From UBA6522 sp965204155 (GTDB lineage Bacteria > Pseudomonadota > Gammaproteobacteria > Steroidobacterales > Rariloculaceae), in contig OZ241971.1 in assembly GCA_965204155.1 (NCBI GenBank), positions 186,001-250,000 on the forward strand: a stretch of 64,000 nt of DNA, read 5' to 3'. Of this stretch, positions 16,437 to 25,174 are shown in pieces. Within the stretch, counting starts at the first letter, position 1. The number at the start of each line of letters is the position of its first letter. Made by a program: the position numbers and the translations under genes. The notes under the pieces are model-generated. The model did not search any database, had not been told where the DNA came from, and saw nothing but the letters and a program-made list of their open reading frames with translations.

Positions 16437-17804
16437 ATGGACCCGGCCGCAACGGTAGTAAACAGTCCCCTGGTGGCGCTGCTGGGCTTTCTGGGCGTCA
16501 TCGTGCTGCTCCTGTTTCTCATCGCCAAATGGCGCTGGCATGTCTTTCTCGCCCTGCTGATTCCACTGCTTCTCTTCGGCGTCATCCCAGGCGTCGCCCG
16601 CAACAACTTCATCGATGCCTTCGAGCGCGGCTTCGGCGCGACGCTGGGGTCCATCGGCGTGGTCATCGTGCTCGGTTCGATCATTGCCGAGGCGCTGCGG
16701 CACACAGGCGCGATCCAGACCATAACCCGGAGCATGGTGTGGGCGGTGGGCTCCAAACGCATGCCGCTGGCGCTCACGCTGACCGGATTCATTCTGGGCA
16801 TTGCGATCTTCTCGGACGTGGCCTACGTGATCCTCAATCCCCTGGTGCACTCGGCGGCGAAGATGATGGGCGTTACTGTCAGCGTCATGTCCATCGGGCT
16901 GGTGGGCTCACTGCAACTCACCCACGCCATCGTGCCGCCCACGCCGGGCCCGCTCGCCGCGGCGGCGCTGGTGGGTGCGGACATCGGCAAGACCATCATC
17001 TACGGCAGCGCGGCTTGCCTGGCGGGTTCTCTCGCCGGCTGGATATGGGGGCAGTACATCGCCGGGCCGCGGATCAAGACGCTGCCGGACGACGAGTTCG
17101 TGGGCGACAATTTCCTGACGGAGGAGCCCGAAGGCGGATTGCCCAGCGGCCTGGCCTCCTACGCTCCCATCCTCGTACCGATCATCCTGATCTCCGCGCA
17201 GAGCGTTTCGCGGCTGTTCCTCGACGAGGACCACATCGTCCGGACCGGGCTTGCCTACGTCGGCTGGCCTGTGATGGCCCTGAGCATCGGCGTCTGGCTG
17301 TCCTATCGCAACATCAGGACACCCGAGCACCGCAAGGCCGCCACCAACGCCTGGGTGGAGGACGGCCTCAGGGTGTCGGCCATGATCCTGGTGGTCACCG
17401 GACTGGGCGGCTCCCTGAGCGAGATTCTCAAGGGCACGCCCGCGGTGGAAACCATCGCCGGCTTCTTCGCTGCCTACGGCCTGCCGTCGATCCTCCTGCC
17501 GTTCGTCATCGGCATCATCGGCAACATGATCACCGGCTCCACCACCGTCGGCGTGATCACAGCGGCGTCGCTGGTCGCGCCCATGCTCACGACGCTGGCG
17601 CTCTCGCCGGAGGCCGCCATGCTCGCCGGCGCCAGCGGTTCGGTCATCATCAAGTACGTCAACTCAAGCTACTTCTGGGTCTGCACGTCCCTCAGCCGAC
17701 TGTCAGCGAACGACGCCATATTCGGCTACGGCGGCGCCACCCTGGTCGGCGGCATCGCCTCCTTCGCGGCGGTGTGCCTGATGTGGTGGCTGGGGCTGAT
17801 ATAG
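16437..17804 (+). CDS. GntP family permease (gluconate/sugar-acid:H+ symporter)
   Basis: An inner-membrane symporter of 455 residues with about 12-14 hydrophobic segments, of the GntP family (gluconate, fructuronate, glycerate and related acids). Family features are FSDVAYVILNPLV, the SLQLTHAIVPPTPGPLAAA loop and the repeat-like GIIGNMITGSTTVGVITAASL. The start is well supported by GGAGG five bases before the ATG. The specific acid is unknown; the adjacent glyoxylate aminotransferase makes a C2/C3 acid such as glycerate a reasonable guess. A palindromic candidate operator precedes it. Confidence 0.9.
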   Translation: MDPAATVVNSPLVALLGFLGVIVLLLFLIAKWRWHVFLALLIPLLLFGVIPGVARNNFIDAFERGFGATLGSIGVVIVLGSIIAEALRHTGAIQTITRSMVWAVGSKRMPLALTLTGFILGIAIFSDVAYVILNPLVHSAAKMMGVTVSVMSIGLVGSLQLTHAIVPPTPGPLAAAALVGADIGKTIIYGSAACLAGSLAGWIWGQYIAGPRIKTLPDDEFVGDNFLTEEPEGGLPSGLASYAPILVPIILISAQSVSRLFLDEDHIVRTGLAYVGWPVMALSIGVWLSYRNIRTPEHRKAATNAWVEDGLRVSAMILVVTGLGGSLSEILKGTPAVETIAGFFAAYGLPSILLPFVIGIIGNMITGSTTVGVITAASLVAPMLTTLALSPEAAMLAGASGSVIIKYVNSSYFWVCTSLSRLSANDAIFGYGGATLVGGIASFAAVCLMWWLGLI

Positions 17805-17834
17805 GAATCGAAGCGGCACAAGGACACAGAAAAG

Positions 17835-17869
17835 CATGCAAATGTAACTCTGTGCGTTAGATTTGCATG
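17835..17869. terminator. Inverted repeat in convergent gap
   Basis: A 9-bp perfect inverted repeat (CATGCAAAT and its complement) with a 17-nt loop lies between the convergent permease and DUF5916 genes. It could act as a two-way terminator. There is no clear U-tract, so this rests on position and symmetry. Confidence 0.35.
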
Positions 17870-17890
17870 GATGCAGGACAATGCGCCGCA

Positions 17891-20191
17891 TCAAAATCGA
17901 AACGTATAGTTCACCTTGAGGCTCAGGTCCGCGAGCGTTTCGTCGTACGAGTTGTCGCGGTCGTAGTCCTGCAGGTTGTGGTTCAACACCAGGTACGCTT
18001 CGCGGCCGTCCCGCAGCACCCAGTGCAGCCGGCTGTTGATGCCGACTTCTTCGGAGACGTTGTCGTACTGAATCTGACTGGTCCACAGCAGGTCCGAGTT
18101 GAACGCAACCTCCGAGGTGAAGTGGGCAAGCCGGGTGACAAAGGCGCCTTGCGGGAGCCTGATGTCGTGATAGTCGTAGGCAATCCTGAAGGTAAAGTGC
18201 TTCGTGGGCCGCCAGGTCATGATGGTGGAGTATTGCTCGCGTTGCCCGCTGAAAAAGTCGCCCCATCGATAGTTCACCGCGGCAACAAGATTGCGGTGAC
18301 TGCCGCTGGAGGCCGTGGCGATATACTCGTCGAATGAGTACCGCCCCTCGGGGATAACGACCTGACGCGAGGTGTCGGACGTGTCGCGATAGATGCGAAA
18401 TGGACGGATCAGCACCTCGTCGGTGGACTTGTATTGCACCACGAGCGTATCCCGGGATCGGCTGTCGATCTCCAGCGGAGTGATCGTGAAGACCTGCGTC
18501 TGCAGCCCGCCGTCCAGAAGTTCGATGCGCTGAGCGTCAATGCTCGCGAACCACGACGCGATCGCCCCACCGCGAAAATGGTGCGTGTAGCCGAGATCCG
18601 CCGTGCGGTCCCGGATTCCGGTCCGGTTGACGTAGCCGAGCGCCGGGTTGAAGTTTCTCTGGACTTCCTTTGCCGCCAGGCCCCAGCGCAAGCCGGCCCT
18701 GTTCGGCGCCCTGAGCCCAAGGCCGAAGGCGCGATCGTCTTCGGTCAGGCCCTCGGTATCGGACTGAAGGAGCCACGCGTCGGCCTCCAGGACCCGGCTG
18801 TTGCCCAACCGGCTGTTCAGATAGCGAAAGTCCACGCCCGCGACGGAATTGTCCAGGTTCGAATTGGGATCGCCGTCCGTGACGATGAAGCCCACCGCGG
18901 ATTCTTCCAGAATACTCAGCGAGGCTCGCCCTACGAATACATCGCTGCTCTCGATCCCTCCGAATTCCGCCTGCCGAACGGCGAGTCCGCCGATGCTCCA
19001 GGGGCCGATCCGCCCGCTGAGCTTGCCCCCGTAGTCCAGGTCCACCGGCTGGCCCGAATCGCTGAGGCCCAGGCGCCGGGAGAAGAACGGTCGCCCGTTC
19101 TCGCGGCTGGGCCCCGAGACGGACTGATTCGTGTCGGAATTCCTGCCACCGATGCGGCCGAACTCGAAGATATCCGTGTCCTGCAGAAAAAACGCCCGCT
19201 GCTCCGGGAAAAACAGGTTGAATCGCGTCAGGTTGACCTGCCTTGAGTCGACTTCGGTGGCCGAGAAGTCCGTATTCAGCGTCAGCGCACTGTTCAGCGA
19301 AGGAGTGATCTTGTAGAACAGGTCCAGGGAGGGGCGCGACCTGGAAGAGTCGGCGGATGGATTGCTGGCCGAAATGCCGGCAGGCTCGCTGGAAGTACCG
19401 CCGGAAGGGTTGTTGGCAGGATCGAAAAGCCGGCGGCGGTTAAGCGCGAGCGACGGCACGACGTCGAGGCCAAGCCCCTGTTGCAGGCCCGTCAGGCCCG
19501 TCGCCAGGCCGACGATGCCGGGGTTGTAGGAGCGGTTCCGGGAAACCCAGGAGATTTCCTCCCCCTTCCTGCGCACCGCGCGGGAAAAATTGATGCCCCA
19601 GGTATCGTTTTCCGGGTCGAACGAGATCGACTTCAGGGGGATCGCAATCTCCGTGAGCCAGCCCTCGGAGTCCGTGGTGGATGCGACGTCCCAGATCGTG
19701 TTCCACACCGGCAGGTTCTGGCTGACGTTCTGGTAAATCGCTTCATGCTTGACGCCGTTGGCGTTGGTTTCGAACTTGTAGCCGCTGCGCCGGTCGTTGT
19801 AGGGCGACAGGACGATGGCGATCCGGTCGTCGTCGCCCAGGCGCAGCGAACGGTGGCGCAGGGTACCGGCGGCGATCTGGTCCGGCTCGCTGTCCCAGAA
19901 GCGTCCGCCGATGTACAGCGCATCTTCATCGTAGAGCAGGTAGATTTCGGTGCGTTCGGTTGGCTCGGCCCCCTCGATGGGTTGGGATTGATGGAAATCG
20001 TCGACGACGGCTGCGCTGGCCCAGACGGCATCGTCGAGGCGGCCATCGATCACCGGGGGCGTATCCGTCCGCACCATGCGGATGGATTTCAGGACTTCAC
20101 CGTCCTGTGCCGCCTGCTGAGCCGCGCTCAGTCCGGGCAACACGCACAGCGCGCCGACGCCCGCGGCCAACACCGTGTGCCGCAACGTCAC
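17891..20191 (-). CDS. DUF5916 outer-membrane protein with CBM9-like domain
   Basis: A 766-residue exported protein. After a signal peptide (residues 1-24, LSAAQQ) comes a CBM9-like sugar-binding fold (about 40-230; PPVIDGRLDDAVW, YDEDALYIGGRFWDSEP). The rest is the DUF5916 region, rich in alternating beta strands (FFPEQRAFFLQDTDIFEFG.IGGRNS) and ending DLSLKVNYTFRF. The terminal Phe is the usual sign of an outer-membrane beta barrel. Its role is not established. The start codon is GTG, overlapping the lysS stop as GTGA, so translation is probably coupled to lysS. Confidence 0.88.
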   Translation of the reverse strand: MTLRHTVLAAGVGALCVLPGLSAAQQAAQDGEVLKSIRMVRTDTPPVIDGRLDDAVWASAAVVDDFHQSQPIEGAEPTERTEIYLLYDEDALYIGGRFWDSEPDQIAAGTLRHRSLRLGDDDRIAIVLSPYNDRRSGYKFETNANGVKHEAIYQNVSQNLPVWNTIWDVASTTDSEGWLTEIAIPLKSISFDPENDTWGINFSRAVRRKGEEISWVSRNRSYNPGIVGLATGLTGLQQGLGLDVVPSLALNRRRLFDPANNPSGGTSSEPAGISASNPSADSSRSRPSLDLFYKITPSLNSALTLNTDFSATEVDSRQVNLTRFNLFFPEQRAFFLQDTDIFEFGRIGGRNSDTNQSVSGPSRENGRPFFSRRLGLSDSGQPVDLDYGGKLSGRIGPWSIGGLAVRQAEFGGIESSDVFVGRASLSILEESAVGFIVTDGDPNSNLDNSVAGVDFRYLNSRLGNSRVLEADAWLLQSDTEGLTEDDRAFGLGLRAPNRAGLRWGLAAKEVQRNFNPALGYVNRTGIRDRTADLGYTHHFRGGAIASWFASIDAQRIELLDGGLQTQVFTITPLEIDSRSRDTLVVQYKSTDEVLIRPFRIYRDTSDTSRQVVIPEGRYSFDEYIATASSGSHRNLVAAVNYRWGDFFSGQREQYSTIMTWRPTKHFTFRIAYDYHDIRLPQGAFVTRLAHFTSEVAFNSDLLWTSQIQYDNVSEEVGINSRLHWVLRDGREAYLVLNHNLQDYDRDNSYDETLADLSLKVNYTFRF

Positions 20192-21801
20192 CTTGCCTCT
20201 GGCTTGAGGTGCGGAAAGAGTATGACGTCCCGAATGGAGGGCGAATCGGTGAGCAGCATGACCAGGCGATCGATTCCCAGACCCAGCCCGGCGGCCGGCG
20301 GCATGCCGTACTCCAGGGCGCGGATGTAGTCGTCGTCGTAGTACATCGCTTCCTCATCGCCCATGGACTTGGCCCGGGCCTGCTGCCGGAAGCGTTCGGC
20401 CTGGTCCTCCGGATCGTTCAGTTCGGAGAAACCGTTGGCCAGTTCGCGTCCGGCGATGAACAGCTCAAACCGGTCGGTGACAAAGGGATCCTCATCGTTG
20501 CGCCGTGCCAGCGGCGAGACTTCGGCCGGGTAGCGGGTGATGAAGACCGGGTCCTCCAGGTGCCGTTCCACCGTCTTCTCGAACAGCTCGATCTGAAGTT
20601 TGCCGGCGCCGTCTTCCGGCCGGTAACCGGTGCCGGCTCGCTCGCAGGCCTCGCGCAGACGGTTCACGCTGCGCAGATCGCCGGCGAGTTCCGGATTGTG
20701 GCGCACCAGGGCATCCTCCACGGTCAGTTCTTCGAACGGCTCGCCCAGATCGAATATCCGGCCCTGGTACTCGACCTTCGCGGTCCCCAGCAGGGTCCCG
20801 GCGGCTTCCCGAACCAGCGTCCGGGTGAGATCGATCAGGTTTTCGTAGTCCGCGTAGGCCTGGTACAACTCCAGCATGGTGAACTCGGGATTGTGCTGGG
20901 TGGAGATGCCTTCGTTGCGAAAGCTGCGGTTGATCTCGTAAACGCGCTCCAGCCCGCCCACCAGAAGCCGCTTCAGATAAAGCTCCGGCGCGATTCGCAT
21001 AAACAGGTCCAGATCGAGCGCGTTGTGATGCGTCGCGAACGGCCGGGCGATCGCCCCGCCGGGGATGGGGTGCATCATCGGCGTCTCGACCTCGGCAAAT
21101 CCCAGCGCGTCGAGGAATCGGCGGACGAACCGCACGGTTCGCGTCCGAATCCCGAACACCCGGCGGGTTCGTTCGCTCATCAGCAGGTCCACATAGCGGC
21201 GCCGAAGCTTGAGTTCCCGGTCGGCGATGCCGCGCCACTTCTCGGGCAGCGGCCGAAGCGACTTCACCAGCAGCCGCAGCTCGTCCACCCGGACCGAAAG
21301 CTCGCCCGTACGGGTCTTGAACAGGTTCCCGCTGGCGCCCACGATGTCGCCTACGTCCCAGGTCCTGAAGGCCTGGTAGACCTCGGCCGAGACCCTGTCG
21401 CGCTCGACGAACAACTGGATTTGGCCCGACCGATCCCGCAGGTGGCAGAAGCTCGCCTTGCCCATGATCCGCTTGCTCATCATGCGGCCGGCCACGGACA
21501 CCCGGACCGCTTCCTCCTCGAGCGTCTCCCCGGTGTGGCCGGAAAACTCCGCCTGCAGGGCATCCGCCAGCGCAGTGCGCCGAAAGTCATTGGGGTAGGC
21601 GTCGGCGCCGTCGCGCAACCCGCGCAGCTTCTCGCGCCGCTCGGCGATCAGCCGGTTCTCCGGCGGCTGGTCGGCGGGTTGGCGACCGTCGGACTGGCGA
21701 CCGTCGGACTGGCGTCCATCCGTCCGGCTACCGTTGGACGGTCGGCTGCCGTCGGACCGGCGATCGTCGGCTGAACCGCCATTTGCAGTGGATTCATCCA
21801 T
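20188..21801 (-). CDS. lysS: Lysyl-tRNA synthetase (class II)
   Basis: Charges tRNA-Lys. The product is 537 residues with the N-terminal OB-fold anticodon-binding domain (VSVAGRMMSKRIMGKASFCHLRD) and the class II catalytic core: motif 2 in FRNEGISTQHNPEFTMLELY and motif 3 in GLGLGIDRLVMLL. It starts six bases after prfB ends, the classic prfB-lysS pairing. An N-terminal extension of about 45 residues, rich in Ser/Asp/Gly/Arg and built partly from a 15-nt tandem repeat (SDGRQ), precedes the conserved part that starts at ENRLIAERREKL. The extension looks disordered. Confidence 0.96.
   Translation of the reverse strand: MDESTANGGSADDRRSDGSRPSNGSRTDGRQSDGRQSDGRQPADQPPENRLIAERREKLRGLRDGADAYPNDFRRTALADALQAEFSGHTGETLEEEAVRVSVAGRMMSKRIMGKASFCHLRDRSGQIQLFVERDRVSAEVYQAFRTWDVGDIVGASGNLFKTRTGELSVRVDELRLLVKSLRPLPEKWRGIADRELKLRRRYVDLLMSERTRRVFGIRTRTVRFVRRFLDALGFAEVETPMMHPIPGGAIARPFATHHNALDLDLFMRIAPELYLKRLLVGGLERVYEINRSFRNEGISTQHNPEFTMLELYQAYADYENLIDLTRTLVREAAGTLLGTAKVEYQGRIFDLGEPFEELTVEDALVRHNPELAGDLRSVNRLREACERAGTGYRPEDGAGKLQIELFEKTVERHLEDPVFITRYPAEVSPLARRNDEDPFVTDRFELFIAGRELANGFSELNDPEDQAERFRQQARAKSMGDEEAMYYDDDYIRALEYGMPPAAGLGLGIDRLVMLLTDSPSIRDVILFPHLKPEAR
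21681..21725 (-). repeat. 15-nt tandem repeat in lysS 5' coding region
   Basis: The unit GGCGACCGTCGGACT (plus strand) occurs twice exactly at 21681-21710, followed by a third degenerate copy to 21725. It encodes the SDGRQ repeats of the LysS N-terminal extension. Such repeats can change copy number without breaking the frame. Confidence 0.75.
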
Positions 21802-21807
21802 TGCTTG

Positions 21808-22903
21808 CTACAGGCCCTGTTTCAGGCTTTCCTCCAGAAATGCGTCAATGGCGCCGTCCAGTATCGCGCCCGTGTTGCCGCTTTCAACCCCGGTACGAAG
21901 ATCCTTGATCCTCGATTGGTCCAGGACATAGGAGCGAATCTGGCTTCCCCAGCCGATGTCGGCCTTGCCCTGCTCCAGGGACTCCGCTTCTTCCCGGCGG
22001 CGCTGCTGTTCCCGCTCGTACAGCTTTGCGCGCAGTTGCCCCATGGCCGTGGCGCGGTTCTTGTGCTGCGAGCGGTCGTTCTGGCACTGAACCACGATCC
22101 CGGTGGGCAGATGCGTGATGCGCACTGCAGATTCGGTCTTGTTGACGTGCTGCCCCCCTGCGCCGCTGGCCCGGTAGACGTCGACCCTCAGGTCGGCCGG
22201 GTTGATCTCGATGTCCACATCGTCCTCTATCTCGGGGGAGACGAAGACCGCGGCGAACGATGTATGGCGGCGGTGTCCGGCATCGAACGGCGACTTGCGC
22301 ACCAGCCGGTGGACGCCGGTCTCGGTCCGCAGCCAGCCGTAGGCGTGATCGCCCCGGAACAGCACGCTCGCGCTCTTGATGCCGGCGACTTCGCCCGGCG
22401 AGATTTCCAGGACTTCGCTTGCGAACCCGCGGCTCTCGGCCCAGCGCAGGTACATCCTGAGAAGCATTTCCGTCCAGTCCTGGGCTTCGGTTCCGCCGGA
22501 CCCCGCCTGCACGTCCAGATAGGCGTTGTGGGCGTCCATGTCTCCGGAGAACATGCGCCGAAACTCGAGCTGTTCGATTTCCCTCTGGGTGCCGGCCAGT
22601 TCTTCGGCAACATCGGCCAGGATATCGTCGTCGCCTTCGGACTCCCCCAGGACCCGCAGTTCCGCCGCCTCGTCCAGCGACCGGCCGATCCGGTCCAGCG
22701 CGTTCAGTTCGGACTGCAGGCCGGCCCGTTCCCTGCCGAGCGACTGGGCCCGCTGCGGATCGGCCCAGATTTCCGGGTCTTCCAGCGCCCGCTCGACCTC
22801 CGCCAGGCGCTCCCGCTTGGCATCGTAGTCAAAGATACCCCCTGAGGGCGCCGCAGCGCCCCTGGAGATCGTCGATCTTCAAGCTGATCTGGCCGAGTTC
22901 CAT
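21808..22903 (-). CDS. prfB: Peptide chain release factor 2 (programmed +1 frameshift)
   Basis: RF2 ends translation at UGA and UAA. The first 24 codons run from the ATG at 22903 to an in-frame TGA at 22829-22831. The rest is read in the +1 frame from 22830, giving 364 residues (E. coli RF2 has 365). The junction reads RGYL-DYDAKRERL, as in E. coli. The body contains the GGQ motif (ASGAGGQHVNKTES) and, upstream of it, the domain that recognises the stop codon. Level of RF2 itself sets the frequency of the shift, so the gene is autoregulated. It is upstream of lysS. Calling only the long frame from 22554 would lose about 115 residues. Confidence 0.97.
22828..22843 (-). promoter_or_regulatory. 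prfB +1 frameshift site
   Basis: The coding strand reads AGGGGGTATCTTTGAC: a Shine-Dalgarno-like AGGGGG three bases before the slippery CTT codon, then TGA and C. This is identical to the E. coli prfB site. Poor decoding of TGA-C at low RF2 lets the ribosome slip from CTT to TTT and continue. Confidence 0.96.
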
Positions 22904-22966
22904 GTGCCGGGTTCCGGGGGGTGGATGGCGGCGAATGATAGCGCAATCGGCTCCACTGTTGCCGGT

Positions 22967-24688
22967 TCAGGGACGAATATGCTCCACGACGAGCTGAACT
23001 TCGGGGGCCACGCGATATTCGTTGACATCCAGCCGGTAGGCGAGCCACAGGCGGTCCCCCGGTCCCCGGTTGCCGGGTCCTTGCCTGAAGGCGATGGCGT
23101 TGACCGGATTGCGCCCACCTTCCGGCGCGACGCGCATCCTCAGATGCGCACCGCCCACCACGCGCTGCCCGACCAGCCGAAAAGTGCCCTCGAACAGCGG
23201 TTCCGGGAAACCCTGCCCCCAGGGACCGGCGTCCCGCAGCAGTTCGGCAACTTCCAGCGTGATGTCCCGGGCATCGAGCTCACCGTCGGTGAAGACCTTC
23301 TCGGCAAGATGTTCGGGCTCCAGCCGCCGATTCCCCACCGACTCGATAGCTTCGCGAAATTCGGCGAATCCGTCCCGCTGCAGCGTCAGGCCCGCAGCCA
23401 TCGCATGCCCGCCGAAGCGGGAAATGAGGCCCGGATTCGCCGCATCCACATCCACCAGCGCATCTCGAAGGTGGAATCCGGCCACGGATCGTCCCGACCC
23501 CTTGAGCGCGCCGGACTCACTCGGCGCAAAGGCGAACGCCGGGCGATGGCAATGCTGCTTGATCCGGGAAGCGACCAGCCCCACCAGTCCTTCGTGCCAG
23601 TCTTCCCGAAACAGGCAAACCACCGGTGGCAGTTCTTTCGAGTCCACGAGCGATTCGGCGTCCAGTTGCTGCAGCGCTTCGGAGTCCATCCTCGCGCCGA
23701 TGGCGCGGCGCTCGAGATTGAGTTCGTCCAGCCGGTTGGCGAGTCGCTGTGCCTCCGCGTCGGAGTCCGTCATCAGGCAGCGCACGCCCACCTTCATGTC
23801 GTCCAGCCGTCCCGCCGCATTCAATCTGGGCGCAATCTGGTAGGCGAGGCGGCTCGCCGTGATTGCCGCGTTGTGGATCTTCGCCGCCTGGCAGAGGGCC
23901 AGCACGCCCGGCCGGCAGCGCCCGCTGCGGATTCGGGCCAGGCCCCGGTCGATCAGGATTCGGTTGCTGCGATCCAGCCTGACCAGGTCCGCCATGGTCC
24001 CGATGGCCACCAGGTCCAGGTACCGGGCCACGTGCCCCGCCGAACCCAGGCGCTTGCCCAGGGCGGCCATGAGATAGAACGCCACGCCCACGCCGGCGAG
24101 GCATTTGCCGGCAAACGGGGTGTCGGGAAGATTCGGGTTGACGATCGCGTTGGCGGCCGGCAATTCCGGCCCGGGCAGGTGATGGTCGGTGATCAGCACG
24201 TCGATGCCCCGATCCCGCGCTTCCGCGGTGCCGGCAAGGCTGGTGGTGCCGTTGTCCACGGTGACGATCAGCGTAGGCGAGTGACCGCCGATCCGCTCCA
24301 CCGCTTTGGGCGTCAACCCGTAACCGAGATTGAATCGATCCGGGATAAAGACATCGACCGATTCGAATCCGAAATCCTTCAGGCACAGGCTCAGCAACGC
24401 GGCGCCGGTCGCGCCGTCGGAATCGAAATCCCCCACAATGATCACATGCCCCTTACGATGTCGCAGCAACAGGTCCACGCCCTCCTCCAGGGCGTCGAAC
24501 CCGCCCACGGGACGAAGGTGCTTCAGGGCGAGGTCAAGGTCCCGGGGAGATTCGATCAGGCGGCGAGCGAGAACCTTCCGCAATACGCGATGTGTACCAT
24601 CGGGCCATGCCCAATTCTCCGAACCCGGCAGCGGCGGCCGCTGGACGAAGCTGGGTTGCGTCACGTGGCGCTCCTTCAACCTGACCAT
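22967..24688 (-). CDS. recJ: Single-stranded-DNA-specific exonuclease RecJ
   Basis: RecJ degrades single-stranded DNA 5' to 3' in recombination and mismatch repair. The 573-residue product (E. coli 577) shows DHH-family motifs: VGDFDSDGATG (motif I, with D in place of the common Y), VDNGTTS, ITDHHLPG (motif III, DHH) and a later LDLVAIGTMADL. The DHHA1 segment with GGHAMAAGLTL is toward the C-terminus. It lies upstream of prfB as in many gammaproteobacteria, with 63 bases between. It is divergent from the Mth938-domain gene. Confidence 0.95.
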   Translation of the reverse strand: MVRLKERHVTQPSFVQRPPLPGSENWAWPDGTHRVLRKVLARRLIESPRDLDLALKHLRPVGGFDALEEGVDLLLRHRKGHVIIVGDFDSDGATGAALLSLCLKDFGFESVDVFIPDRFNLGYGLTPKAVERIGGHSPTLIVTVDNGTTSLAGTAEARDRGIDVLITDHHLPGPELPAANAIVNPNLPDTPFAGKCLAGVGVAFYLMAALGKRLGSAGHVARYLDLVAIGTMADLVRLDRSNRILIDRGLARIRSGRCRPGVLALCQAAKIHNAAITASRLAYQIAPRLNAAGRLDDMKVGVRCLMTDSDAEAQRLANRLDELNLERRAIGARMDSEALQQLDAESLVDSKELPPVVCLFREDWHEGLVGLVASRIKQHCHRPAFAFAPSESGALKGSGRSVAGFHLRDALVDVDAANPGLISRFGGHAMAAGLTLQRDGFAEFREAIESVGNRRLEPEHLAEKVFTDGELDARDITLEVAELLRDAGPWGQGFPEPLFEGTFRLVGQRVVGGAHLRMRVAPEGGRNPVNAIAFRQGPGNRGPGDRLWLAYRLDVNEYRVAPEVQLVVEHIRP

Positions 24689-24768
24689 CGCGCATCAGTG
24701 GCCGCACGCCCGCCCCTGGCAAGGCGCGGCTCGGCAACCCCCTGCCCCGGAGCGATACCGCGGCGACG

Positions 24769-24774
24769 TATAAT
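24769..24774 (+). promoter_or_regulatory. Consensus -10 box for Mth938-domain gene
   Basis: A perfect TATAAT lies 28 nt before the proposed ATC start at 24803. No good -35 match is found 16-18 nt upstream. If used, transcription would begin close to 24781, so any start codon further upstream (such as GTG at 24698) would not be in the message. Confidence 0.5.
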
Positions 24775-24802
24775 CGCCCGGCACGCACCACCGGAGAGGC
24801 CG

Positions 24803-25171
24803 ATCAAGTTCACCAGGGAAACCGCCGACGCCAACCTGGTCCGCGCCTGGCGGCTGGGCGGCCTGCGGGTCGGCGACGAGTGGCTTCGCAGCCATGCCAT
24901 CGTTTCCGCCGACCGGATCGTGCGCGACTGGCCCGTTTCAGACCCTGAAACCCTGCAGCCCGACGACCTTGAGCCGGCCCTGGCGACGGATCCGGACATC
25001 ATCATCCTGGGCACCGGTGAGTCCTTGCTCAGACCCGCGGCGGACCTGATGGGACTCATGGCCGAACGCGGTATCGGCGTGGAGATCATGGATACGCCGG
25101 CCGCCTGCAGAACGTACAACGTGCTGCTCCACGAGGGCCGCTCGGTGGTGGCAGCGCTGTTCATGCCATAA
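24803..25171 (+). CDS. Mth938-like domain protein (DUF498), probable ATC start
   Basis: A 122-residue protein of the Mth938/NDUFAF3-like family, function unknown. Family features are the strand-rich N-terminus (FTRETADANLVRAWRLGGLRVG), SHAIVSADRIVRDWP, PDIIILGTGESLLRP and GVEIMDTPAACRTYNVLLHEGR. No ATG, GTG or TTG lies near the conserved N-terminus. The codon ATC at 24803 lies where homologues begin, with GGAGAGG just before it and a TATAAT box 28 nt upstream. The first downstream GTG would delete a third of the domain. It ends three bases before the convergent nlpD stop. Confidence 0.75.
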   Translation: MKFTRETADANLVRAWRLGGLRVGDEWLRSHAIVSADRIVRDWPVSDPETLQPDDLEPALATDPDIIILGTGESLLRPAADLMGLMAERGIGVEIMDTPAACRTYNVLLHEGRSVVAALFMP

Positions 25172-25174
25172 GCG

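Noticed and set aside
15089..17804. Aminotransferase and permease as part of the selenium cassette
   Set aside because: They are on the other strand, separated by the metallopeptidase and repeats, and have no known link to selenium.
21681..21725. The lysS repeat as a regulatory or mobile element
   Set aside because: It lies in frame inside the coding region as a simple 15-nt tandem repeat and is better explained by slippage.
22829..22831. The prfB in-frame TGA as a frameshift error
   Set aside because: The surrounding sequence is the known programmed +1 site of RF2, and the joined protein has normal length.
22904..24802. A long plus-strand frame running into the Mth938-domain gene
   Set aside because: It is antisense to recJ. 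Only the part after about 24803 has family similarity.
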